The position numbers and the translations under genes are program-made. The notes beneath the pieces are model-generated. The model saw only the letters and a program-made list of their open reading frames with translations. It searched no databases and was not told where the DNA came from. Positions 9,891 to 19,924 of a stretch of 64,000 nt of DNA are shown here, piece after piece. Source of the stretch: Heterotrichella gracilis (lineage: Eukaryota; Sar; Xanthophyceae; Tribonematales; Xanthonemataceae); assembly GCA_032358255.1 (NCBI GenBank), contig JAULBX010031039.1:112728-176727 (forward strand). The letters run 5' to 3'. Numbering within the stretch: the stretch's first letter is position 1; each line of letters starts with the position of its first letter.

Positions 9891-11426
9891 TCATGCTTTG
9901 ACTGCTTCAACACTGCCCTGTGCACCGTCCACCCCCCCCGCAGCCGCATCTCGCTTGATCCAGAAGCTGACCAGCATTGAGTCAACCACTATCTGCAGGA
10001 GGTGCGCCATGACGCAGGTCACCACCGCACCCCCCGCGGCGCCCCCCAGCTGCTGTAACACGGTTATGGCCACGGGGAGGGTCTTCTGGCTGCTGGTGAG
10101 GATGACTGCGCGCCGGATCTTGTCGGCTGCAGGGGGGCAAGGGGAGGAGGGGTTAGTGTGCCTGGCACTCATTGCAATGCATGATTCCCCACCCAGTATC
10201 AAAACGCAGAAATGCAAAGCGTTTCTCAATTTAACCATGTGGTGTGTCGTCAGACAAGTAGGCACTTTATAAACGCTGCAAAACACCCTAGAAAAAATGA
10301 TCACTTGGCAAAATGGTCATCCCCCCACCCCCCACTGGAGCAACCAAGTCCCTACTCCCCACCTTCTCGCCCCCGCTGCCCCCCCACTCCCAGCCCCCAC
10401 GTGAGCGGCATGTTCATCCCCAGGAAAGCCAGGTGCAGCCCCAGGGATGCAGCCGCTGCAGCCAGCAGGGATCCAATCCCCAGCTGCAATCCCGAGCTGG
10501 CGGCTGAGGACACCTGGAGGGATGGAAACACTCGTCGGAGGTAGTTGCCTAGAATAATATACTTAAAACCCACTCCATACCCTGGATCACAGCTGGAGCG
10601 TATGGGTATGAGGTGGGTGTTGGATAAATATTTTTCCTTGTGCAGAAAGCCAGTGGACAGCAGCGCCGCATCCCAAACAAGGGTACGGAGCACACAGGTT
10701 GCAGGGATTTGGGACCAGGGTCCAGGGTTTGCTCCATCCTGCCAGCATCGGCTCTTAAGAAAATTATCACTATGTTTTGTAAGCGCTTGCACACCTGCGC
10801 CACATTTTGAGCAAGGGTATACCTGCTAGGGTACAGGGGCTAGGGTTTTAATGGCAGCAAGGATGCAGGGGTTTGGGTACAGGGCAAGGGTATAGGGTTT
10901 GCCCCTTCTTACCTGCATCCATGGCACCATGACCAGGAAGCCTGTGGACACAAGCGCCACACCCCGCCTGTTGCCGTCCACTGCCCTGGCAAGGCCTGCA
11001 GGGCAAGGGGCGCGGGTGGCGGGGCACGCACATGAGGCATGCAGGAGGCTGCGCATGGTCATGACTCATGATGGAGCACAAGCCATGTCCTGAAGTTATA
11101 TAAACATAAATATAATAAGTACATGGTATTATATTTTTGCGTCAAACATCAGCGCAGAATTTCCACTATATTAGCGCAGAAACCCCAATACCTACACCCT
11201 ACCACAACCCTACTCCACCCGGTAGCGCCGCGCGCAGCCCCGCCCCCACCAGCAGCGGCACCAGTATGGTCTGCACCAGCGCGCGCAGCAAGGGGGCTGG
11301 TTGCAGTGAGATGGATGCGGAGGATGCGCCCAGCACCCAGCACAGCATGTAGGGCATGGTGGCCACCCCAAGCAGGTTGCTGCCCACGGTCAGGAGCAAC
11401 GCAAGGGCTGCATTGCCACCCACTGC
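9891..11426 (-). pseudogene. 5'-truncated BASS4 copy (exons 4-7 only)
   Basis: Four exons match the intact gene at 16475-19519 with identical lengths: 11426-11219 (208 nt), 10995-10913 (83), 10513-10363 (151) and 10126-9891 (236, including the stop). No frameshift or stop is present. Sequence blocks include AVGGNAALALLLTVGSNLLG and LTSSQKTLPVAITVLQQLGG, as in BASS4-type Na+/metabolite symporters. Exons 1-3, which encode the transit-like N-terminus and the first membrane segments, are absent; the DNA beyond 11440 is unrelated. It therefore lacks its promoter and plastid targeting. The donor after exon 5 is GTAAGA here, whereas the intact gene has GCAAGA. The intact frames suggest either a recent origin or residual expression from an adopted promoter. 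Confidence 0.8.
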
Positions 11427-11963
11427 CTGGAGGAAAGGGGGAAGGCTGGTCATGAGGAATAACCAATTTAAAGACATAAATACCCACATAAAAACAATCG
11501 ATACACCAAAACACTGTTGCAAAAGATACCTCAAAAGCTGAGTAGCACTCCTCCCCCATGCCACCGCACAATCCATTCAAGACCATACACATCTGTGCTA
11601 GGTAACCAACATTTTCCAGTCTTGACTGACTTAAGAATCATGCCACTGCTGGTTGCTCATGACTAGCCATCACTGCAATGCTGGCCCATGTACGCCACAG
11701 CACTCCAGGCCAGCAGCTTGGATGCAAGTTTGCAACAACATGCAGCAACATCTCATGGCTGCATAAACTCCTTGCCCATCGCCTGGCGCACCGCTGATGC
11801 AAATGCAGGTAATAGCAGCCCCGCTGGCACCACCATGCTGCAGCTGCGCTTGCCGCCAAGGACACCACCACTCTTCCAGCTGCTGCCGTTGCTCCTCGGC
11901 ATAGTGCTTTGTGGTGCCCAATGCGTAATGTTACCTGGCGTGCTGGTGCTCCTGGGCTTTGGC

Positions 11964-14295
11964 TCAAACTTTCGCCGAGTCGCGGCGGCTGAGGCGTTCG
12001 GTGATGTGCTGGTTCCTGGGCTTTGCCTGCTTGTGGGCCCTGTTGTCTGCAACCCCATTGGTACCAAAGCCTGTGAAATGCCCACTCCTGGCCCGCTGTC
12101 TCCCCCCTGCTTGCGTAGCTGGCTTGGGCATGCATGGCTCAGTCAGGACGGGCACCTCCTCACAGATCTTCTGCAACAAATCCTCGGTAGAAAGGAGGGG
12201 TGCAAAGGGGTATTTCTCAAGGATGGGAACAAAGCTGGGATCCCCTGAAGACCACATGCGGCTGATCCACCAGAAGCAGATGTGCAGCTGCGCCACCAGA
12301 AACTCTGCTGGCTTGTCCTCTCCTGCCATCACCAAAAAGTCACCAGCTGCCTGGGAGCCTCCGTCCTGGGAACATGGATGGCGTAGGATGGCCTGCGACC
12401 AGTCCGCCTCCCACCAGCCCTTCCCAGGGCATTCTGTGGCGCCAATGTCAACTGCCTGAGACCCCATCCTCTGCAGAGCACAAACGTGCAATTTAGACAA
12501 GCAAGAATGGCAACCATGCACTTGCTATTCCTGGCAATTTAATCAGTTTAGATGCTAAAATTTCCAGGGGAATTTTAGGTCCACCACCCTCAAGATCCAA
12601 ACCACTGACGTGGCATGCATGCTCCCTTTAATGACCCATACGCATGCTATTGCCTTCACCAGTGAAGTGCATGAGCAAGATCAGCAAGGGGACACAGGAA
12701 AACATCCCAGCAGGGAGGGGCTATATTGCAAAAAAAAAATTTTGTGCACTGCAGCTAGGGCTGTATCGCTGTGGGAGCAGCAGAAAGTTTCTCCTTTATT
12801 TCCATTGAAAATGGTATGTTACAAATGCGCTCGTTTTAAACCAGGCAAAAACAGTATCAAGACAGAAACGAAACACCTTGTAACATGAATGCAGATACAT
12901 GCCATCAGCTCCTCTCAGGTACCCTCTAGGTGCATGTTGAACACCCACAATCATTTCGACAGCCTCACCTGATAAGTAAGCAGGGCTGATGTAGTGCACA
13001 CTTGCATTTCAACCCATTTATTTAGAGGTGATCAATCCCTGTGGGAGCAGCATTTCTGCTGCTCCCACAGTGTTTGATAGCCTGCAGCAAACGCAGCTAG
13101 CCACAGCTCACCTTGAGAGCCTGACCAAGGCCCGGACCATAGCTGCCAGCCCTGATTGATGGGCCCAGGTGAAAGTGGAGCGCATAACCCAGACCCTTCA
13201 AGGAACCGGCACTGACGTTACGCACCCACTCCAACTTTGCGAGCTGAGAGTTGATGTCACCAGAAGGACATGGCAGGAAACCTGTATCCTTCCCCAGCAG
13301 ACGCGCACCTGCCAAAGACGCCACTGCAATAGACACAGGGAAGCAATGAGTCACGTGCTTATTTTCCTGTACACACCTTGATGATGCACCCACACCCTCG
13401 TGAAACGCACAGGGAACTTGCAGGCACCAGCAGCAAGGTAGGAGCAGCCACAACTCCCGAATGGAGGCTTCCCCCAAGCAGACACAATTCAGTGGCTCGC
13501 AACCATATTGCAACGAGGCAATTTGCAAAGACGGTGGTGCCCCTGTTGACCTAAGGTCCACCCGGCCCACACCAATACATATTGTTGAAGACTTTTAGAA
13601 AGAAAAGGCAGAACCCTAGACCCTAAGTCCTAGGGACCAATACCCTAAACTCCATTTAGTTTCAAAACAATGCCCCCAAAAAAGATTATTTTTAAAATTT
13701 GAAAACGGCATAGGTATGTGGGGGCGAGTTATGTATGTATCCAGAAGGGCCGGGTTTTGTTCAAGGTCAACAACCTGTTCATGCCAGAACCCCGCCAGCT
13801 CCTCGTTGCCATCAGCACGCGCCTTGGCACAACTGTCCCTTGCTGCACAGAGGTCGCGTTTTACAAGAGCCACCTCTGACTCCTCCACTACAGCTGAGTC
13901 CTGCATGCAAAACCAGCCAGAATGTTTGAGTAACTACTCAAAAGTTGACATTTATACTCCAAGGATATTCCCCTAAACTTTTCCAACCAGGAAAAGAGAT
14001 CCACCTATCCAAGGTTGAACTCTGGTTTGCAGGAGTGGCTTTTGATAAGGGGCTGTAGTCAGATATCAAGCCACTGTTTCAGGTTTGTAGGCAGCTTGTG
14101 CAGCTCAAGGGAAGTGGCAATGAAAGGAGCACTCACACGAGGCTGCAAAGGTGAGTAGTTGCAGGGTTGCTCCGCAAGCCCTTGCTTGATGGCATCAGGG
14201 GCTGAACAGGTGAGCTGGCGCCTGCCACTGCTGCTGGCCAGTGAAGTGCTCTCACCAAAAGTTGCGCGGCGCATTGGGGTGGCAAAAGGAGCAAT
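11964..14295 (-). CDS. Family A protein, copy 2 (inverted paralogue of 1257-3491)
   Basis: Exon-like blocks on the minus strand at 14295-14137 (159 nt), from 13900 to about 13775, 13323-13112 (212 nt, same length as copy 1) and 12470-11964 (ends in a stop). They parallel copy 1 in order and content: SSGRRQL, CAKARADGNEELAGFWHEQ, CPSGDIN, KLEWVRN, HFHLGPSIRAG, LQRMGSQAVDIG, VAQLHICFWWI and ILEKYPFAPL. The donor of the second exon is unclear: the best GT gives a phase mismatch with the next exon, so this copy may be damaged. Its C-terminus (after EEVPVLTEPC) is basic and unrelated to the acidic tail of copy 1. No start codon was found. It lies exactly between the two direct copies of the OMA1-BASS4 segment. 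Function unknown. Confidence 0.5.
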
Positions 14296-14888
14296 CTGCA
14301 GTGCAAAAAGGGGCAGTAAGTTAGCAGCTGGGTTGGTTTGCCCTCGCTCAGTGTGTGGACTTGGATAAAAGGTTTATGAAAGATTGAAATCGGAACAAAA
14401 CACATTGCAATAGATGCAGGCAATAGACACAGGCAGATAGGCCGACAATCAATGGCAAAGAGGACACAATACACTTGCACCTGCCACCGGAACTACTGGA
14501 AAAAGGCAGTGTCCCCCTCCTACGTTCAGGGTTCAGGGTTTCAGCTGCCTTGGGGTTGAGCAGGGACATGGGGGGAGGAGGGGGGGGAGGAGGGGGGGCG
14601 CGCGCACCGACAGCTTCGGCCAAGCACTTGCCACGACTCTTTCACGCATTAGATCTCCAGATTTGATTAAATTTGGATCCTTTATCGGGGGACTATGCGA
14701 CTATAGTTGGGTATAAATAATAGTTATATCAATATCAATATATTAATATGTGTACCTGTCAAGCTCCCTGTGTTGTATGTGCAGCTGCAACCCTAGCCCC
14801 TTTGCCAGCTCCACTGGACATGCCACAAGTGCAAACCTAAACCCTGCTCCACACCCCAAATCCCACCCTGTAACCCCCCTCCCCGCAC

Positions 14889-15164
14889 CTGTATGTGCTC
14901 CCCAAACCCCAGCTCCCGCGCGTGGCCCGTTGCCGCCGCCACCACCCTCCGCCCCACCGCATCCAGCTGCTTACTTCTCCCCAAAGGGCCATGCACACGC
15001 TCCAGCCTGTGCTGCTGGCGGCGCTCCGATCGAAGCGCAAGCGCCTTGCTGATCGCCAGGGGGGTGTATATTTGACGGAAACGGGAGCTGTAGCACACGG
15101 TGTCTTCGGATGCCCAGGCCCAAACCCCGCACAGGCCCAGGGCAGCGGCCAGTCGGGTGGTCAT
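14889..15164 (-). pseudogene. Isolated OMA1 exon 1 (3'-truncated copy)
   Basis: A 276-nt exon of 92 codons starting MTTRLAAALGLCG, with its donor (ATACAG|GTGCGG) intact. It differs from the exon at 8208-7933 by only a handful of residues (for example GAW/GVW, RRIY/RQIY, GKSK/GRSK). No OMA1 exons 2-5 follow; the DNA downstream on this strand runs into family A copy 2. It cannot encode the protease, but its promoter region is duplicated too and could drive a chimeric or non-coding transcript. Confidence 0.8.
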
Positions 15165-16474
15165 TGGGCCAGGGGTGGGTGGAGGAGGCGGTGCGGGGTT
15201 TTGGCCTAGGGTCGCCCCATGTGGACCCTAGGGGTTTACCCTAAGGGGGCGCCTTTGTGGGTGGTGTAGGGCCGTTATGCTGCAGGAAGGGACGGATTGA
15301 GGGGTGGGTTACCTAGATGAGTGCTTTACCTGGACCGGTGCTTTTTGCCTGTGAGGATACCCACATACAACGTGAGACGGGGTGTCACAAGGGTTTACAA
15401 GGTTGACTAAGGTTCAACCGAGGTGAGTTCCAAGGGGTGACAAGGGTAGACTACCAACATATGCAAGTCTTACAGCAACTTATGGGATGCCAACCAACCA
15501 CTGAGGGAAACAGGTTGCCCTCACTACGCCAACCCGTTTTGGTTGTGTGAGGGTTTTGTTCGAAAACCTTAGAAAGGGCCATGTGGGTGGCGTTCCACGA
15601 TGAAACCAACGATATTGGACACGCCAGTCTCAACAAAACCTTGCGGGCCTTGCTTTTCCAGCCCCGCAGTTGGCAACCCTTTATTTGCAGCGCATATGCA
15701 TGCATGCAGTGCGCCCACGGACCTGTGTATCGCCACTGGCTGTCGAGTCCTGGTACAATACGGTATATTTATTGCAAGCGCTGTTGTACGTGTGCCCCTT
15801 CTGTCCTGTGTGGTGTTCGCATGAAACCTCGTGCTGATTCAGTCTGATGCCTATAGCGTTGCTGCCAACAGCACTGAGAGGACAAGTGACCAATCACTTG
15901 ACCCACATATATTTGAAGCTACATGGTACGCGTTTTGTAGCTCTTGCTTTTTCTTTATGCCGCATAAGGCTCAACAAGCAGCAGCACCGATAGATGCATG
16001 CATATGCATATGCCTGGCCTAGGTCGGTTTCAGACCCTAGGAGAGGGTTTTGTACATGCCTACTCTAGTACCTAGAGGTACCCCGGGGACCCCGGGGGTC
16101 ACCATGTTCATCCAAAAAGCCACCAACAAGGAGCTGCAGCTTTAACAAGCCACTGTCCTGCGGCTAGCCAGCCTGTGGGTAATTCGACTCCCAAACAAAC
16201 ACTCACTACCACTGCAATGGAGTACTGCAACTATCTTGGAAGATTTGCTTCAGCATGGTTTCAAGTTGAGGTGCGATGCGGTACAGCTCTGGGCAAGCAG
16301 TAACAAAAGAAGAAATAAAATACGTGGTACAAAACGTAATTTGTTCGAAGAAGGCTGCACACAATGTACACCTTGGAGTGCACCAGGAGAGCTGTTCACA
16401 TCTCAGACACGAGTCTGGTCACCAACTGCATTTGAACCGCAGATGGCACCGAGTATGAGCCACTCCATATGGTA
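15165..16474. other. OMA1-BASS4 intergenic region in copy X2
   Basis: Aligns with 8209-9890 apart from the minisatellite. It contains the 5' flank of the isolated OMA1 exon and the 3' flank of intact BASS4. No coding frame is supported. Confidence 0.5.
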
Positions 16475-19400
16475 TCATGCTTTGCCCATGTCAATACTGC
16501 TCTGTGGACCCTCCACCCCACCCGCAGCCGCATCCCGCTTGATCCAAAAGCTGACCAGCATTGAGTCCGCCACTATCTGCAGGAGGTGCGCCATGACGCA
16601 GGTCACCACCGCACCCCCTGCGGCGCCCCCCAGCTGCTGTAACACGGTTATGGCCACGGGGAGGGTCTTCTGGCTGCTGGTGAGGATGACTGCGCGCCGG
16701 ATCTTGTCAGCTGCAGGGGGAGCGAAGGGGGGAGGGGTTACTCTGCATATTCCATGGCATATTCTCCCTCATTTCAGCAATTGCAGGTTTGCTATACCTT
16801 TGAGTTGTGGTATGACGTCAAAGAGAGGAGGCAGTCTTCACATGCTGCAAAAACACCCCAGGCAAAATAATACCAAAATGGTCACACACACCCCACTGCC
16901 GCCCACAGTAGCAACCTAGTCCCTACTCCCCACCTTCTCTCCCACGCTGCCCCCCCACTCCCAGTCCCCAGGTGAGCGGCATGTTGATCCCCAGGAAAGC
17001 CAGGTGCAGCCCCAGGGATGCAGCTGCTGCAGCCAGCAGGGATCCAATCCCCAGCTGCAATCCCGAGCTGGCGGCAGAGGACACCTGGAGGAATGGATAA
17101 AAGCCATTGGAGGTAGTTATCTGGAAATATAGTGCCCAACACCCACCGCATACCCAAACCCTTGTCTACTGCAGCTCTGATTGACGGAGAACATGGGTAC
17201 GGGGTCGTGTTGAGTACATTAATTACCTTTGCAGTGACAGCAGCACCACACCCAATACTACAAAGCACACAGGTTGCAGGGATTTGGGACTAGAGTCAAG
17301 TGTTTGCTCCACGTTGCCAGCACATTACTTCTTAAAGAGATTGTCACTAATTTTGGTGCCCTGTGCCACGTACAAGGCAAGGGTATGTCCAGGGATTAGG
17401 GTTCAGGAGGCAGCAAGGATACAGGGGCGCAGGTACAGGGCTAGGGTACAGGGCTAGGGACTAGGGTTTTCCACCGTCTTGCCTGCATCCATGGCACCAT
17501 GACCAAGAATCCTGTGGACACAAGCGCCACACCCCGCCGATTGCCGTCAACTGCCCTGGCAAGGCCTGCAGAACAAGGGGCGCGGGTGGCGGTGCACGCA
17601 CATGAGGCATGAGGCATGGCCGCAGGGGGCTGCACATGGTCATGAGGGAGCACACGGCATGTCCTGAAATGGTTGATGCGTGGCAGAAACTTGTGCGTTA
17701 CATTTCGCGCCAAATGACAAACGTCAGCGCAGAAACTCGCTGCATTAACACGCTGGAGTGCAGAAACCCCAATACCTGAACCCTGCCGCAACCCTACTCA
17801 CCCGGCAGCGCCGCGCGCAGCCCCGCCCCCACCAGCAGCGGCACCAGTATGGTTTGCACCAGCGCGCGCAGCAAGGGGGCTGGTTGCAGTGAGATGGATG
17901 CCGAGGATGCACCCAGCACCCAGCACAGCATGTATGGCATGGTGGCCACACCCAGCAGGTTGCTGCCCACTGTCAGGAGCAGCGCCAGGGCTGCGTTGCC
18001 ACCCACTGCCTGATGGAAAGAGGGAAGGGTGGTCACGAGGATGAATTAAATTTCCAATTTTTTTGTTATCTGATTTCAATTTATTTTATTATTTTTGTTT
18101 CAGTTTCATTTCATTTTGCGCATCGTGCTTTAATTTTCTGAGTTTGGGAACTGCTTCTCAGCAAATAGGTTACTGAATTGTTTCTCGGACAATTGGTTTA
18201 CAAATTGTTTCTCAGCATATTAACAATAAAACCTACAATACTCGCCTGCGTCAGCGAAATGCCTGTGGAGAGCGTGGTGGGCACACACGCAAACACCGCC
18301 AGCCCCAGCGCCAGCTCCGGCGGGTGCAGGGGGAGGCGCAGGGCCACCATGCCCAGCAAGGGGGTGATGATCAATATGGCCACCAGGCCGTACAGGGTGG
18401 CTCCCCAGGATGACAGGGCGCGCAGGGCGTCCCCGCGCTTCATGGCCACCCCTGCAAGCAGTGGTTGTTCCTTTTCTATGCACCAGGAATCATTGTGCGA
18501 TGCGGGAAGTAAAGTACATGAATAAATTAGGGATTACTACTGGTCTTGTATTTACTGGAGACATATGTTTCCAATCGTATGGCGCTTGTACATGGTATGA
18601 TGGTCAACACCTATGTATAGCCAGGCCTGCAAGCGTTGGTGGCATGGGTAAAGAGGTGGCGACTGGATGTGGGCTGCCAAGGAAGCGATATGAATTAGAC
18701 AGCTGACATATGCACTATGCATTGCCATGCCATAGCGCAGCATGAGCCTTTGGCGATGTTTACTGCAACGCAGACTTGTACTGGACATATTGGGACCCGC
18801 ACTGACAAACTTGTGAGTTGGAGGAGGTTCAACGCGTTATAACAATGACGTGCCTTGCATCCCCGCTGCCACGCCCGCTCTGTACCTGAGACTACGAATA
18901 TGCCAGTGGTGGTCCAGCGCTGCAGGCCCTGCTGCGCAGCCCACACACCGGGAGGGGGGTGTAGGTAGCTGCAAGGAAAGGTGGGGGGTACGCCGTGAGT
19001 CAACAGCGGAGGGTGTTGCGTTTGCAGCCTAAACCGCATTGGCAGCGACATGCATGCATATGGCATGTGCAGGGGTAAGGTCTTGGGAGAGAGAGACTGT
19101 CTCGCAGGTTATGTACAGGGGTTTTGATGACGTTGGTATTATGTGTAAGCTTACCCAGATAGGCAAGCGGATAGGAGACCTATGGGGATGAACTGCTCCG
19201 AGATGAACTTGCGCATGGCTTGGAGGGCAGTGGGCTTGGCGCTGGGAGCAGCAGCCTGTGCCTTGACACAGGGCCGGTGCACGTCACTCCATCGCCGTGC
19301 AGTTGAGGCTCGTTGGCACGCAAGGTGCAATCTTTGGCCTAGAAAGGGCTGCTGTTGACGGGGTCTATGCCATCTGGGGGACACACAACCTGGCTGATGC

Positions 19401-19519
19401 CCTGAAGTGGTTGGTAGGGCTGCTGCAAACTGCAAGGCTGCACCCCTGCTGCACGGCCGGGCATGGTACATACAGGGTTGGAAGGGTGGTGCTCGGGGAA
19501 AGGTTGCACTGCTTGTCAT
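16475..19519 (-). CDS. BASS4: BASS4-type sodium/metabolite cotransporter, plastid
   Basis: Seven exons with phase kept at every junction: 19519-19155, 18968-18886, 18451-18246, 18009-17802, 17565-17483, 17084-16934 and 16710-16475; 443 residues, close to plant BASS4. Bile-acid:sodium-symporter superfamily members carry organic anions or related metabolites across membranes. The first ~100 residues are rich in Arg, Ser, Ala and Pro and acidic-poor, consistent with a plastid transit peptide. Landmarks are FISEQFIPIGLL, TTGIFVVSG, FACVPTTLSTGISLTQ, AVGGNAALALLLTVGSNLLG, FLVMVPWMQ, and the C-terminal LTSSQKTLPVAITVLQQLGG with CVMAHLLQIVADSML. Introns 3 and 5 start with GC (CAG|GCGAGT and CAG|GCAAGA) instead of GT. 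The start is the first ATG of the long exon 1 frame. It is divergent from the CCDC148-like gene. Confidence 0.88.
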
Positions 19520-19924
19520 TGTAGGAGGGGCCCAGCTGGCTTAGTTAGGGTTAGCCTTGGATGGCTGTGTCATTTGCAGCTATTGCGTAACCTGCCAACC
19601 CTTTGTACTCTTCTGGAGCTGTTCGGAAGGGCGCAAGGTTGGCGAAACGTTCTGCTCAACAGGTGTATGTATACCATATGCAGATGACCTGCATAGCGCA
19701 GTCTCGAGTGCTGGCAGTGGAGGAACGAACGCATTGCATGCATATATATGTACCACTTAACGTGTGCGAGCGTGGAACCGTTCAACTTATCTACGATACC
19801 TCTGAGTGCCGACGTTGAGTTCGTTGTTGCTGTTTGTATGCGTTTGATCCCACTCCTTTCGGCATCCCAATCCGCCCACATGCCGTCCAGGTGAAGTTGA
19901 CAGTCCGGGACGAGCGCACGCAAG
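19520..19924. promoter_or_regulatory. Shared head-to-head promoter region of BASS4 and CCDC148
   Basis: 405 bp separate two divergent start codons (19519 on minus, 19925 on plus). Both genes must take their core promoters and 5' UTRs from here. No TATA box or specific motif could be assigned. Confidence 0.5.

Larger units (their letters stand above)
7640..11440 (+). repeat. Segmental duplication, copy X1 (OMA1 intron 1 to BASS4 intron 3)
   Basis: Direct repeat of 14570-18020 with offsets of about 6570-6960 bp. It contains OMA1 exon 1, the OMA1-BASS4 intergenic DNA and BASS4 exons 4-7. The exons are near-identical and the non-coding DNA is clearly alignable but has indels, including a minisatellite found only here. 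The left boundary lies close to 7600-7640 and the right boundary just upstream of the BASS4 exon 4 acceptor (about 11440). Boundaries were estimated by eye. Confidence 0.85.
14570..18020 (+). repeat. Segmental duplication, copy X2 (OMA1 intron 1 to BASS4 intron 3)
   Basis: Second direct copy of 7640-11440. Its left edge falls inside OMA1 intron 1 (a G-rich run, then a stretch resembling 7665-7740), just before where exon 2 should be. Its right edge joins intact BASS4 intron 3. A CCCCGGGGACCCCGGGGG palindromic run at 16081-16098 is present only in this copy. Confidence 0.85.

Noticed and set aside
14475-14666. OMA1 exon 2 remnant in copy X2
   Set aside because: The alignable sequence stops in the G-rich intron segment and no HEVAH-coding DNA is present.
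16081-16098. CCCCGGGG palindromes as a transposon end
   Set aside because: No terminal inverted repeat partner or target-site duplication was found nearby.
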